DNA of 64,000 bases from Streptomyces sp. WAC 01529 (GCF_003945545.1 NZ_CP029617.1:3297001-3361000); one strand, 5' to 3'. Shown: positions 35,165-45,778, numbered from the stretch's first letter. A program made the numbers and translations. The notes: generated from the letters alone by a model not told the origin.

Positions 35165-38100
35165 CTACGACCCCAGGATCGACGTGAGGAACTCCCCCAC
35201 CCAGCCGAGCAGTTCGCGCCCGATCAGCGGCTTGCCGCCCACCTTCGCGGTCTTGGGGCGCGGCACCAGGATCTGGTGGGCGTTGGCCCTGATGACCGTG
35301 CCGGGGTAGAGCCGCTTGAGCCTCAGCTCCTGCGACTCCCGCAGCTCCACCGGCGCGAAGCGGATGTTGTTGCCCTGGAGGACGATCTCGCCGACCTCGC
35401 AGGCGCGGGCGAGCATCCGCAGGCCCGCCACGAGCAGCAGGTTCTCCACCGGCTCCGGCAGCTTGCCGTAGCGGTCGGTCAGTTCCTCGCGTACCGCCCT
35501 GATGTCCTCCTCCGTGTTGGCGGAGGCGATGGCGCGGTAGGCCTGGAGGCGCAGCCGCTCGCCGGGCGCGTAGTCGTGCGGGACGTGCGCGTCCACCGGC
35601 AGCTCGATCTTGACCTCCAGCGGCGGCTCCTCCTCGACCCCGCCCTCCAGCGAGGCGCGGTAGTCCGCCACGGCCTCGCCGACCATGCGTACGTACAGGT
35701 CGAAGCCGACGCCCGCGATGTGCCCGGACTGCTCGCCGCCGAGCAGGTTTCCGGCGCCGCGGATCTCCAGGTCCTTCATCGCCACGTACATGCCCGCGCC
35801 CATCTCCGTGTGCTGGGCGATGGTCGCGAGGCGCTCGTGGGCGGTCTCCGTGAGGGGCTTCTCCGGGGGGTAGAGGAAGTAGGCGTAACCGCGGTCGCGG
35901 CCCCGGCCGACGCGGCCGCGCAGCTGGTGCAGCTGGGAGAGGCCGAAGTTGTCGCCGCGCTCCACGATCAGCGTGTTGGCGTTGGAGATGTCGATGCCGG
36001 ACTCGACGATCGTCGTCGAGACGAGCACGTCGAACTTCTTCTCCCAGAAGTCCACGACGACCTGCTCCAGGGCCTGTTCGGACATCTGGCCGTGGGCGGT
36101 GGCGATGCGGGCCTCGGGCACGATGTCCCGGAGCCGCGCCGCCGCGCGGTCGATGGACTCGACGCGGTTGTGGATGTAGAAGACCTGGCCCTCGCGCAGC
36201 AGCTCGCGGCGGATCGCGGCGCCGATCTGCCGCTCCTCGTACGGCCCGACGAAGGTCAGGACCGGGTGGCGCTCCTCGGGCGGGGTGGTGATCGTGGACA
36301 TCTCGCGGATGCCGGTCACGGCCATTTCGAGCGTACGGGGGATGGGGGTGGCCGACATGGTCAGCACGTCCACGTTGGCCCGCAACTTCTTCAGCTGCTC
36401 CTTGTGCTCGACGCCGAAGCGCTGCTCCTCGTCGACGATGACCAGGCCCAGGTCCTTGAACTTGGTCTCGGCGGAGAAGAGGCGGTGCGTGCCGATGACG
36501 ATGTCCACCGAGCCGTCGCGCAGGCCCTCCAGGGTCGCCTTCGACTCCGTCTCGGTCTGGAAGCGGCTCAGCGCCCGTACGTTGACCGGGAACTGGGAGT
36601 AGCGCTCGGAGAACGTGCCGAAGTGCTGCTGGACCAGGAGCGTGGTGGGGACCAGGACGGCGACCTGCTTGCCGTCCTGCACCGCCTTGAAGGCCGCGCG
36701 GACGGCGATCTCCGTCTTGCCGTAGCCGACGTCGCCGCAGATCAGGCGGTCCATCGGGACCGTCTTCTCCATGTCCTCCTTGACCTCGGCGATCGTGGTG
36801 AGCTGGTCGGGCGTCTCCACGTACGGGAAGGCGTCCTCCAGCTCGCGCTGCCAGGGCGTGTCGGGGCCGAAGGCGTGGCCGGGCGCGGCCATGCGGGCGG
36901 AGTACAGCTTGATCAGGTCCGCGGCGATCTCCTTGACCGCCTTCTTCGCGCGCGCCTTCGTCTTCGTCCAGTCGGCGCCGCCGAGGCGGTGGAGCGTCGG
37001 CGCCTCGCCGCCCACGTACTTGGTGATCTGCTCCAGCTGGTCGGTGGGGATGTAGAGCCGGTCGCCGGGCTGGCCGCGCTTGGCGGGCGCGTACTCCACG
37101 ACCAGGTACTCGCGGGTGGCGCCCTGGACCGTGCGCTGCACCATCTCGATGTAGCGGCCGACGCCGTGCTGCTCGTGGACGATGTAGTCCCCGGCCTCCA
37201 GGGTCAGCGGGTCGATCGTCTTGCGGCGGCGCGCGGGCATGCGCTGGCCGTCCTTGCCGGCCGCCTTCTGCCCGGACAGGTCGGTCTCGGTGAGGACGGC
37301 GAGCTTCAGGGCGGGGTCGACGAAGCCGTAGTCGATCGAGCCGCAGGAGACGTGCACCAGCGACGGTGTCAGCTCGGTGAGGTCGCCGTCCAGACGGGCC
37401 GCGATGCCCTCCGCGCCCAGGACCTCGACGGTGCGGGCGGCGGGGCCGTGGCCCTCGGTGACGTAGACCGTGCGCCAGCCGTCGGCGAGCCAGCCCTTGG
37501 TGTCGGCGAGGGCCTTCGCGGTGTCGCCGCGGTAGGTCTCCGGGGCGTGCATGCCCAGCTTGAGGGTGTTCTCGTCCAGGCCCTCGTCGGCGGCGAAGGG
37601 GCTCACCGACCACCACATCATGCCGAGGTCGCGGGCGTGGTCCCGGACGTCGGCGATGCCCCGCAGGGAAGCGGCGCCCACGTCGATCGGGGCCTCGCCG
37701 CCGCCGGCCGTCGCCGCCCAGCTGGCGTGCAGGAACTCCTGCGAGGTCGCCACCAGGTCGGCCGCGCGCGTGCGCACCCGCTCCGGGTCGCAGACCACGG
37801 CCATGCTGTTCTTCGGCATGACGTCGAGCAGCAGCTCCATCTCGTCCACGAGGACCGGGGCCAGCGACTCCATGCCCTCGACCGCGATGCCCTCGGCGAT
37901 CTTGTTGAGCAGTTCGCCCAGCTCGGGGTGGTCTTCGGCGAGGGCCGCGGCCCGCCGCCGTACCTCGTCGGTGAGCAGCAGCTCGCGGCAGGGCGGCGCC
38001 CACAGGCCGTGCTCGGCGACCTCAAGGGAGCGCTGGTCGGCGACCTTGAAGTAGCGGATCTCCTCGACGTCGTCGCCCCAGAACTCGACGCGCAGCGGGT

Positions 38101-38695
38101 GTTCCTCGGTCGGCGGGAAGACATCGAGGATGCCGCCGCGGACGGCGAACTCGCCGCGCTTCTCGACCAGTTCGACCCGGGAGTACGCCGCTGCCGCCAG
38201 CGCCGCCACGATCTCGTTCAGGTCAGTGGTCTCACCCTGGCGCAGGGCCACCGGCTCCAGGTCGCCCAACCCCTTGACCTGCGGCTGGAGCACCGAGCGG
38301 ACCGGCGCGACGATCACGGAGACCGGGCCGGTCTCGGGGTCGTCCGGGCGGGGGTGGGCGAGGCGGCGCAGGACGGCGAGGCGGCGGCCGACCGTGTCGG
38401 AGCGGGGCGAGAGGCGCTCGTGCGGCAGCGTCTCCCACGAGGGGTAGTCCACGACGCCGTCCGGCGGCAGGATCGTGCGCAGCGCGGCGGCCAGGTCCTC
38501 CGCCTCGCGGCCGGTGGCCGTCACGGCGAGGACGGGGCGGCCGGAGTCGCGGGCCAGCGCGGCGACCACGAAGGGGCGGGCCGCGGGCGGGCCGACCAGG
38601 TCGACGTGCGAGCGGTGGCCGTCGGCGGCGGCCTTGACCGCCTCGGCGAGTGCCGAGTCCTTGACGACAGCGTCCAGCAGACCGTGCAGGCTCAT
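35165..38695 (-). CDS. mfd: Transcription-repair coupling factor
   Basis: Mfd, 1176 aa, the full family length. The N-terminal UvrB-like region (about 30-330) carries PFVVAALARDSGRPVLAVTATG; the RNA-polymerase-interacting region around 500-560 includes DYIVHEQHGVGRYI. The RecG-type translocase (about 600-950) has GDVGYGKTEIAVRAA (Walker A), DEEQRFG (box II) and MSATPIPRTL, with VSTTIVESGIDISNANTLIV and HQLRGRVGR in the second lobe. A C-terminal TRCF domain closes it. It removes stalled RNA polymerase and recruits UvrA to the lesion. ATG 38695 starts MSLHGLLDAV with AAAGG upstream. It is monocistronic. Confidence 0.97.
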   Translation of the reverse strand: MSLHGLLDAVVKDSALAEAVKAAADGHRSHVDLVGPPAARPFVVAALARDSGRPVLAVTATGREAEDLAAALRTILPPDGVVDYPSWETLPHERLSPRSDTVGRRLAVLRRLAHPRPDDPETGPVSVIVAPVRSVLQPQVKGLGDLEPVALRQGETTDLNEIVAALAAAAYSRVELVEKRGEFAVRGGILDVFPPTEEHPLRVEFWGDDVEEIRYFKVADQRSLEVAEHGLWAPPCRELLLTDEVRRRAAALAEDHPELGELLNKIAEGIAVEGMESLAPVLVDEMELLLDVMPKNSMAVVCDPERVRTRAADLVATSQEFLHASWAATAGGGEAPIDVGAASLRGIADVRDHARDLGMMWWSVSPFAADEGLDENTLKLGMHAPETYRGDTAKALADTKGWLADGWRTVYVTEGHGPAARTVEVLGAEGIAARLDGDLTELTPSLVHVSCGSIDYGFVDPALKLAVLTETDLSGQKAAGKDGQRMPARRRKTIDPLTLEAGDYIVHEQHGVGRYIEMVQRTVQGATREYLVVEYAPAKRGQPGDRLYIPTDQLEQITKYVGGEAPTLHRLGGADWTKTKARAKKAVKEIAADLIKLYSARMAAPGHAFGPDTPWQRELEDAFPYVETPDQLTTIAEVKEDMEKTVPMDRLICGDVGYGKTEIAVRAAFKAVQDGKQVAVLVPTTLLVQQHFGTFSERYSQFPVNVRALSRFQTETESKATLEGLRDGSVDIVIGTHRLFSAETKFKDLGLVIVDEEQRFGVEHKEQLKKLRANVDVLTMSATPIPRTLEMAVTGIREMSTITTPPEERHPVLTFVGPYEERQIGAAIRRELLREGQVFYIHNRVESIDRAAARLRDIVPEARIATAHGQMSEQALEQVVVDFWEKKFDVLVSTTIVESGIDISNANTLIVERGDNFGLSQLHQLRGRVGRGRDRGYAYFLYPPEKPLTETAHERLATIAQHTEMGAGMYVAMKDLEIRGAGNLLGGEQSGHIAGVGFDLYVRMVGEAVADYRASLEGGVEEEPPLEVKIELPVDAHVPHDYAPGERLRLQAYRAIASANTEEDIRAVREELTDRYGKLPEPVENLLLVAGLRMLARACEVGEIVLQGNNIRFAPVELRESQELRLKRLYPGTVIRANAHQILVPRPKTAKVGGKPLIGRELLGWVGEFLTSILGS

Positions 38696-38836
38696 GGAAG
38701 GCTTTCTCTCGGGCCGGGGGGAGCTCCAGCCTACGACTTCCGGGGCTCCCGGTGCGGGGCCTCGGCTCGGGGCGCCTGGCGGGGGCGGGGCTTGTCTGAC
38801 GCACAATGTTCCGACGGCGGGGCTGTCGTCCTGCCA

Positions 38837-38908
38837 CGGGGCTCCGCCCCGGACCCCGCTCCTCAATCTCCCCCGGACTCCGTCCGGGGGGACCCCCGAG
38901 GGGCTGAA
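38837..38908. repeat. Intergenic GC hairpin element upstream of mfd
   Basis: The segment begins ACGGGGCTCCGCCCCGGACC, continues through CTCCTCAATCTC, and contains a perfect 9-bp stem CCCCCGGAC-TCC-GTCCGGGGG (38870-38890). It resembles a widespread Streptomyces intergenic repeat as I remember it. It lies between the divergent mfd and DUF2079 genes. Confidence 0.5.
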
Positions 38909-38951
38909 TACGGGGCTGCTGTTGCCCCCCGCCTACGAGGAAGCGACGCCC

Positions 38952-40409
38952 ATGCCCGGAGCACAGCCCGACGCCCCCGCCCCGGTGCGCGGCGATGGGC
39001 TCATACCGTCGCGGGACCAGACCTCTCCCGGCCCCCGCAAGGGGACCCGCTCCGTCTGGGACCGCGCCCCGCATCTTCTCGCCGCCGCGCTGTTCCTCGC
39101 GTACGCCACCGTGTCCATCGGGCGCTACCGGCGCATGGAGAGCCGTTCCTGGGATCTGGGCATCTTCGAGCAGGCCGTGCGGGCCTACGCCCACCTCCAG
39201 GTGCCGGTCGCCGACCTCAAGGGGCCCGGCGCCAACATCCTCGGCGACCACTTCAGCCCCGTCACCGCGCTGCTCGCGCCCGCCTACCGGCTCTTCCCCT
39301 CGCCCCTCACGCTGCTCGTCGCGCAGGCGCTGCTGCTCGCCGTCTCCGCGATCCCCGTCACGCGCGCCGCGACCCGGCTGCTCGGGCGCGGCTCGGGCCT
39401 GGCGATCGGGGTCGCCTACGGGCTCTCCTGGGGGATCCAGCGCGCCGCCGACTTCGACTTCCACGAGATCTGCTTCGCCGTACCGCTGATCGCGTTCTCC
39501 CTCGAAGCCCTGCTGCGCCAGCGCTGGCGGGCGGCGCTGCTGTGGGCGCTGCCGCTGGTCCTCGTCAAGGAGGACCTGGGGGTGACGCTCGCCGCCATCG
39601 GGCTCGTCGTCGCGATCCGCGCCCACCGCCGCGGCCACTCCAAGGCCGTGCCCTACGCCCTTGCCGTCACGGCCTTCGGCGCCGTCGCCACCCTAGTGAC
39701 GCTCACCCTGGTCATTCCCGCGTTCAACTCGGGGGGCGCGTACGACTACTGGGACAAGGTCGGCGAGGGCGGCGCGGCCGCCGGGGCGCTCGGCGGGCTG
39801 GACACCAAGCTGCGTACGCTCGCCTGGCTGCTTGTCCCCACCACCGGGCTCCTCGCCCTGCGCTCACCGCTGCTGCTGGTGGCGCTGCCCACGCTCGGCT
39901 GGCGCTTCCTCTCCGCCGACGACCACTACTGGGGCACCGACTGGCATTACAGCGCCGTCCTGATGCCGGTGATCCTGCTCGCCCTCGTCGACGCCGTCGA
40001 CATCCTGCGCCGCAATGAGCGGCCGTGGCTGCGGCAGTACGCCGACCGGCTGCCGGCCTGCGCGGCCGCCGCCGCGCTGGCCCTGACGACCTCCCTGCCG
40101 CTGGCGGGCCTCACCGAGGCGAGGACGTACGAGAAGAGCGGGCGCGTCACCGCGGTGGAGCGGATGCTCGACCGGGTGCCGGACGGCGCCACCGTCGAGG
40201 CGAACATAGGGCCCATCAGCAGGCTCACCTCCCGCGCCCGCGTCTTCTGGGTGGGCGCCGCCCACCCGGTCGTCCCCCGGTACTTCGCCCTCGACGTGCG
40301 CTCCGGCTGGACCAAGGACCCGGTCGCGTACGCGGAGAAGCTGCACCCCGGTGCCGATTACGTGGCGGAGGACACCGCCTACGGATACGTACTGCTGCGC
40401 AAGGTCTGA
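38952..40409 (+). CDS. DUF2079 multi-spanning membrane protein
   Basis: A 485-aa integral membrane protein of the DUF2079 family, with about nine to ten hydrophobic segments from residue 38 on. The first periplasmic loop carries SWDLGIFEQAVRAYAHLQVP and GDHFSPVTALLAP, in which the D/E and DHFSP residues resemble the active loop of GT-C glycosyltransferases. Family members are thought to be polyprenyl-phosphate-sugar-dependent glycosyltransferases or related, but this is not proven. ATG 38952 follows GAGGAAG. Followed by a terminator at 40430-40473. Confidence 0.87.
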   Translation: MPGAQPDAPAPVRGDGLIPSRDQTSPGPRKGTRSVWDRAPHLLAAALFLAYATVSIGRYRRMESRSWDLGIFEQAVRAYAHLQVPVADLKGPGANILGDHFSPVTALLAPAYRLFPSPLTLLVAQALLLAVSAIPVTRAATRLLGRGSGLAIGVAYGLSWGIQRAADFDFHEICFAVPLIAFSLEALLRQRWRAALLWALPLVLVKEDLGVTLAAIGLVVAIRAHRRGHSKAVPYALAVTAFGAVATLVTLTLVIPAFNSGGAYDYWDKVGEGGAAAGALGGLDTKLRTLAWLLVPTTGLLALRSPLLLVALPTLGWRFLSADDHYWGTDWHYSAVLMPVILLALVDAVDILRRNERPWLRQYADRLPACAAAAALALTTSLPLAGLTEARTYEKSGRVTAVERMLDRVPDGATVEANIGPISRLTSRARVFWVGAAHPVVPRYFALDVRSGWTKDPVAYAEKLHPGADYVAEDTAYGYVLLRKV

Positions 40410-40429
40410 GGCGGGGCCGCGCGTGCGAG

Positions 40430-40473
40430 CAGGCCCCGGCGGGCACGCGTCGCCGCGCGTCCGCCGGGGCCTG
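40430..40473. terminator. Hairpin with T-tract
   Basis: CAGGCCCCGGCGG (40430-40442) pairs perfectly with 40461-40473; TTTCCCC follows on the plus strand. It ends the DUF2079 gene and probably also the convergent ABC permease gene. Confidence 0.8.
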
Positions 40474-40500
40474 TTTCCCCCGCACCCCCGTCGCGGTGGC

Positions 40501-43073
40501 TATTCGGTGGCGATCGCGTTCAGGACGTTCATCCGGCCCGCACGGAACGCCGGGACCAGGGCGGCGAACAGGCCCACGAACGCCGACCCGATGAAGACCG
40601 CGATGATCGTCGGCCACGGGATCTCCAGGACCTTCAGGCCTTCGAGAGCGAGGAGCTTCTGGGCCGTCGCCCCCCAGCCCATCCCCAGTCCGAGGCCGAG
40701 CAGCGCGCCGAAGAGGGCGATGACCACCGACTCCATGCGGATCATGCGGCGCAGCTGGCGGCGCGAGAGGCCGATGGCCCGCATCAGGCCGATCTCCCGG
40801 GTGCGCTCGACCACCGAGAGGGCCAGGGTGTTCACCACGCCGAGGATCGCGACGATGATCGCGAGGCCCAGCAGGCCGTAGACCATGTTCAGCATCTGGC
40901 CGACCTGGTCCTTCAGGGTCTGCTTGAAGTCGGTCTGGTCCATGACCTCGAACTGCGGGTAGGCGGCCAGCGACTTCTTGAGCGCCTCGTACGCCTTGTC
41001 CTGCTGCCCGGCGGCCGCCTCGGCGAGCACCATCTCGGTGAGCGGCATCCGGTCGGCGGGCACGTACCGCTCCGCGGTGGCGATGTCGGTGTACATCGCG
41101 CCCTTTTCGAGGGAGCCTTCGTCGGAGGTGATCGCCGCCAGCCTCAGCTCACCGGTGCGGCCGTCGTCGAAGGCGACCTTCAGCGTGTCGCCGACCTTCA
41201 GGTGGTGCTTGTCGGCGAAGTCCTCGCCCACGGACATGGCGTCCTTGCCGTACGCGGCCGACACGTCGCCGGAGACGGCCTCGCGGCGCAGGTCCTTGAC
41301 GTAGGTCGGGTCGGTGGCGCTGAGGCCCGCGCCCTTGGTGACCTTGCCGTCGGGGGTGGTGATGTCGGCGCCGACGTCCTTGTAGCGGCTGAAGTGGTCG
41401 ACGCCCGGGGTCTTGGTGAGGGCCCGCTCGGCCTCGGCCGTGAGCCCGCCCTTGCCCTGCACGATGAAGTCCGCGCCGACCGACTTGTCCAGCTCGGCCG
41501 TGGCGGAGGCGACCATCGAGGAGCCGACCACGGAGAGGCAGGCGACCAGCGCGAGGCCGATCATCAGGGCGGCGCCGGTGGCGCCGGTGCGGCGCGGGTT
41601 GCGCAGGGCGTTGCGCTCGGCCATCCGTCCGACGGGGCCGAACGCCCGCAGCAGGACCACGCTGATCACGCGGACCACACCGGAGGCCAGCACCGGGCCG
41701 ATGACGACGAAGCCGATGAGGGTGAGCACGACCCCGCCGCCGAGGAAGAGCGACCCCTCCTTGGCCTTGTCGGCCTGCGCGGCGGCGTAGAGGCCGAGGG
41801 CGCCCACGCCGGTGAGGGCCAGGCCGATGACGGCGCGCAGCACGCTCGCCCTGCCGTCGGCCGGGGTGCCCGCGTCGCGCAGGGCGGCCATCGGGGAGAC
41901 CTTGCCCGCCCGGCGTGCGGGGAGGTAGGCGGCGAGGACGGTGACGACGATGCCGAGGACCATGCCGATGACGGGCGTCGTCCAGCTGACGGTGAGGTCA
42001 CCGGTGGACAGCTCCATGCCCATGCCGGACATGAGCTTCATCAGGCCGACGGCGAGACCGATGCCCGCGCCGACGCCGAGGACCGACCCGGTCACGCCGA
42101 GCAGCAGCGCCTCGATGAGCACCGAGCGGTTGACCTGCTTGCGGCTGGAGCCGATGGCCCGCATCAGGCCGATCTCGCGGGTGCGCTGGGCGACCAGCAT
42201 CGAGAAGGTGTTGATGATCAGGAAGATGCCGACGAGGAAGGCGATCCCGGCGAAGCCGAGCATCGCGTACTTCATGACGTTCAGGAAGCCGCTGACGGAC
42301 TCGCGGTTGTCGTCCGCGCTCTCCTTCTGCGTCTTGATGTCGTACGTGGCCTTGTCGAGGGCGCCCGCGACGCTCGCCTTCAGCTCGGTGTCGCTGACGC
42401 CCGCCCGGGCGGTGAGGTTGACGTGTGTGAACCGGCCGGTGGCGCCGAGGAGTTCGCGCTGGGCGGTGGGCGTGTCGAAGTAGACGACCGCGGCGCCGGG
42501 GTTGGTCACCTTGAAGGTGGCGATGCCGGTGATCCTCGCGGTGTGGTCGCCGGTCGCGGCGATGGTGCGCAGCTTGTCGCCGATCTTCAGGTCGTGCTTG
42601 TCGGCGGTGTCGGCGTCGACCATCACCTCGGTGGGGCCGCGCGGGGAGTGGCCGGAGGTGATCTCCATCGAACGCAGGTCGTTGCGCGTCCAGTTGCCCG
42701 CGAGCGTCGGGCCGCCGTTGGTGGGGCCGACGTTCTCGTTCCCGGCGTCGACGACGGTCACGCTCTGGCTGATGACCGCGCCCTCGGCGCTCTTGACGCC
42801 CTCGGCCCTCTTCGCCTCCTGGACGACGGAGGCGGGCATCGACTCGGGCCTGCCGCTGCGCGGCCCCTCGTCCGTGTCCTCGGCGGACTTGGGGGTGACC
42901 GTGACATCCGCGGAGGTGGCCGCGAAGAGCTTGTCGAAGGTGGTGGAGACGGTGTCGGAGAAGACGAGCGTGCCGCACACGAACGCCACCGACAGGATGA
43001 CGGCGACCGCGGAGAGCGCCATCCGCCCCTTGTGCGCGAGGAAGTTGCGCAGGGAGGTCTTGAGGACGGTCAT
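40501..43073 (-). CDS. ABC transporter permease, FtsX/MacB-like (second system)
   Basis: An 857-aa double-unit permease with the same plan as the one at 9811-12321. TM1 is near 15-38 (FLAHKGRMALSAVAVILSVAFVCGTLVFSDT in outline). A large external domain reaches about 260, then a first FtsX block (LMRAIGSSRKQVNRSVLIEALLLG). A second external domain spans about 500-740, and the final FtsX block contains LMRAIGLSRRQLRRMIRMES. The start ATG overlaps the ATPase stop by 4 bases (ATGA), so they are coupled and co-expressed. Likely an exporter of antibiotic, peptide or lipid; substrate unknown. No adjacent two-component system, which often controls such pairs. Confidence 0.93.
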
Positions 43074-43858
43074 GACGTGCGCCCCCGCGCGTCGAAGGAC
43101 TTCATGCGGTCCAGGACCTGGTCGGCGGTCGGGTGGTGCATCTCGTCGACGATCCGGCCGTCGGCCAGATACAGCACCCGGTCCGCGTAGGAGGCGGCGA
43201 CCGGGTCGTGCGTGACCATCACGATGGTCTGGCCCAGGTCGGTGACCGAGCGGCGCAGGAAGCCCAACACCTCGGCTCCCGCACGGGAGTCGAGGTTTCC
43301 GGTCGGCTCGTCGCCGAAGATGATCTCGGGCTGGGAGGCGAGCGCGCGGGCCACGGCGACGCGCTGCTGCTGGCCGCCGGAGAGCTCGGTCGGGCGGTGC
43401 TTGAGGCGCCCGGCGAGGCCCACGGTCTCCACGACCTGGTCGAGCCAGGCGCGGTCGGGCTTGCGGCCCGCTATGTCCATGGGGAGCGTGATGTTCTCCA
43501 GGGCGTTGAGCGTCGGGAGCAGGTTGAACGCCTGGAAGATGAAGCCGATCCGGTCCCGGCGCAGTCGTGTGAGCTTCTTGTCCTTCAGGCCGGTGATCTC
43601 GGTCTCGTCCAGGTAGATCTGCCCGGAGGTGACGGTGTCGAGGCCGGCGAGGCAGTGCATCAGGGTGGACTTGCCGGAGCCGGAGGGGCCCATGATCGCG
43701 GTGAAGTGCCCGCGGGCGATGTCCACGTCGATCCGGTCGAGTGCGACGACCCTGGTCTCCCCGGAGCCGTACGCCTTGACGACCTGGCGTGCCCGTGCCG
43801 CCACGGCCGTACGCCCTCCCGTGCCCCCGTGCCTGGGTGTGGTTACAGCCGTTGTCAC
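43070..43858 (-). CDS. ABC transporter ATP-binding protein (second system)
   Basis: A 262-aa ATPase of the MacB/LolD class. It carries GPSGSGKS (Walker A), FQAFNLLP (Q loop), LSGGQQQR (signature), IIFGDEP (Walker B) and MVTHDP (H switch). It shares very long identical stretches with the ATPase at 8906-9676, for example around the D-loop GNLDSR and the C-terminal DEMHHPTADQVLDRMKSFDA, so the two systems are recent-looking paralogues. GTG 43858 has AGGAGAC upstream. First gene of the pair with the permease; divergent from the MFS pump. Confidence 0.93.
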   Translation of the reverse strand: MTTAVTTPRHGGTGGRTAVAARARQVVKAYGSGETRVVALDRIDVDIARGHFTAIMGPSGSGKSTLMHCLAGLDTVTSGQIYLDETEITGLKDKKLTRLRRDRIGFIFQAFNLLPTLNALENITLPMDIAGRKPDRAWLDQVVETVGLAGRLKHRPTELSGGQQQRVAVARALASQPEIIFGDEPTGNLDSRAGAEVLGFLRRSVTDLGQTIVMVTHDPVAASYADRVLYLADGRIVDEMHHPTADQVLDRMKSFDARGRTS

Positions 43859-44239
43859 GGTACGTCTCCTATGTCGGTCATGCGGTGTCCGTCATGCGGT
43901 AAGGCGGATGCCTTGATGTGCTCGTGGCCCGATGTGCTCGCCGTGCGAACAAGTCTGGTGTCGTGAAGGGGTCCGGCGCGCTGGTGCTCAGCGCAGTCTT
44001 CTACGGGGGTAAACCCCACCCCCACCCGTGCGGCGCGCTGTAAAGCCAATCTAAGGACCGGCCGGGACCCGCTCATCCTCCGGCGGTACGAACCCGCCCC
44101 GATCCGAAGTACGGATGTTCCCCTAGGGGATCTCCACCCCCTGGTGGAGGCCGGCTCAGGGTTGGTCGCACCCTGCCCTCCACCCCCCGGCGGGTGAGAA
44201 GGTGGCCCGCAGCAACTGGTGCAGGGGGAAGGAATCGTC
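43859..44239. promoter_or_regulatory. Divergent control region with three adjacent palindromes
   Basis: No gene seen in this 381-base gap between the ABC operon and the MFS pump. Three inverted repeats stand side by side: ATCCG-AAGTA-CGGAT (44102-44116), TCCCCTAGGGGA (44119-44130, perfect) and CTCCACC-CCCT-GGTGGAG (44132-44149). They lie 90-140 bases upstream of the pump start and are candidate operators; no regulator gene is adjacent. Confidence 0.5.
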
Positions 44240-45778
44240 GTGGGCACGCGCACGGAGACGGGGACGCAGGACGCGATACGGGGCCGGGGCGCGGTCGTCG
44301 CCGCGCTGATGCTGTCCATGGCGCTGGTCGCCGTCGACGCCACGATCGTGTCGACCGCCGTCCCCCAGATCGTCGGCTCCCTCGGCGGCTTCCCGATCTT
44401 CTCCTGGCTCTTCTCCGGGTACCTGCTCGCGGCCACGGTCACCCTGCCCGTCTACGGCAAGCTCTCCGACACCTTCGGCCGCAAGCCCGTACTCGTCGCG
44501 GGCAGCGTCCTGTTCCTCCTCGGCTCCGCGCTGTGCGCGCTCGCCTGGAACATGGAGTCGCTCATCGCCTTCCGCGTCGTTCAGGGACTTGGCGGCGGCG
44601 CCATCCAGGGCACCGTGCAGACGCTCGCCGCCGACCTCTACCCGCTCAAGGAACGCCCCAAGATCCAGGCGAAGTTGTCGACGGTCTGGGCCGTCGCGTC
44701 CATCGCGGGCCCCGCGCTCGGCGGGCTCATCGCCGCCTGCGCCGACTGGCGCTGGATCTTCCTCATCAACCTGCCGATCGGGGCGTTCGCGCTCTGGCTG
44801 ATCGTGCGGCACCTGCACGAACCGGCCCGGGAGCCGGTGGCGCGGCGCCGCGTCGACTGGCCCGGCGCGCTCGCCGTCTTCGCCTGCGGCGGTGTGCTGC
44901 TGACCGCGCTCGTGCAGGGCGGCGTCGCCTGGGCCTGGCTCTCGGCGCCCTCGCTCGCGCTCTTCGCGGCGGGGCTCGCGCTGGTGGGTGTCGTCGTCCT
45001 CGTCGAGCGGCGGGCCGCGGAGCCGATCATCCCCGGCTGGGTGTGGCGGCGGCGGACCATCGCCGCGGTGAACCTCGCGCTCGGCGCGCTCGGTCTGCTG
45101 ATGGTCGCTCCCACGGTCTTCGTGCCCACCTACGCCCAGTCCGTGCTCGGGCTCGCGCCGATCGCGGCGGGGTTCGTGCTCTCCGCGATGACGCTGAGCT
45201 GGCCGGTGTCGGCCGCGTTCAGCCAGCACGTGTACCGCAGGATCGGCTTCCGGAACACGGCGGCCATCGGTGCCTCGGCGGCGGCCCTGATCATGTTCGC
45301 CTTCCCGCTGCTCCCCTACCCCGGCTCGGCCTGGCAGCCGGCCCTGCTCATGCTGCTCCTCGGCGCGGCCCTCGGCATCTTCCAGCTCCCGCTGATCGTC
45401 GGCGTCCAGTCCACCGTCGACTGGGCCGAGCGCGGCACGGCCACGGCGTCCGTCCTCTTCTGCCGCCAGATCGGCCAGACCCTGGGCGCCGCGCTCTTCG
45501 GCGCGGTGGCCAACGGGGTACTGAGCGCGCGGCTCGGCGGCTCCGGCTCCCTCGACTCGGTCGCCCGCGTCCTGGACGACCCCGGGTCCGTGTCCGATCC
45601 GGAGCGGTTGCGGAGGGCGGTGGACGGGGCGGTCGACGCGGTGTTCCTCGGGGCGGGGGCTGCGGCGTGCCTGGCCCTGCTTGTTCTCCTCGCCCTGGCG
45701 CCGAGACGCTTTCCGCTCCTTCCGGAGCAGCGGCGGACCCCCTCTGACCAGGTGTCCCCCGCGCGGCGGCCTGAGTAG
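44240..45778 (+). CDS. MFS multidrug efflux pump, DHA2 (14-TM) type
   Basis: A 512-aa drug:H+ antiporter. TM1 holds VAVDATIVSTAVPQI (motif D-like LDxTIVNVALP), the 2-3 loop has GKLSDTFGRKPVL (motif A), and TM5 has the antiporter motif C (VWAVASIAGPALGGLI). About 14 hydrophobic segments are present. GTG 44240 has GGAAGGA 6 bases upstream and removes a short unlikely extension from 44219. It converges with the coiled-coil gene across repeat copy 3. Family members export dyes and antibiotics; the substrate is not known. Confidence 0.9.
   Translation: MGTRTETGTQDAIRGRGAVVAALMLSMALVAVDATIVSTAVPQIVGSLGGFPIFSWLFSGYLLAATVTLPVYGKLSDTFGRKPVLVAGSVLFLLGSALCALAWNMESLIAFRVVQGLGGGAIQGTVQTLAADLYPLKERPKIQAKLSTVWAVASIAGPALGGLIAACADWRWIFLINLPIGAFALWLIVRHLHEPAREPVARRRVDWPGALAVFACGGVLLTALVQGGVAWAWLSAPSLALFAAGLALVGVVVLVERRAAEPIIPGWVWRRRTIAAVNLALGALGLLMVAPTVFVPTYAQSVLGLAPIAAGFVLSAMTLSWPVSAAFSQHVYRRIGFRNTAAIGASAAALIMFAFPLLPYPGSAWQPALLMLLLGAALGIFQLPLIVGVQSTVDWAERGTATASVLFCRQIGQTLGAALFGAVANGVLSARLGGSGSLDSVARVLDDPGSVSDPERLRRAVDGAVDAVFLGAGAAACLALLVLLALAPRRFPLLPEQRRTPSDQVSPARRPE

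Noticed and set aside
34238..40018. Very long open frame on the plus strand opposite mfd (about 1900 codons)
   Set aside because: It is antisense to mfd and runs through the DUF2079 gene in another frame; Arg/Gly/Ala-rich with no motif. In high-GC DNA stop codons are rare in such frames.
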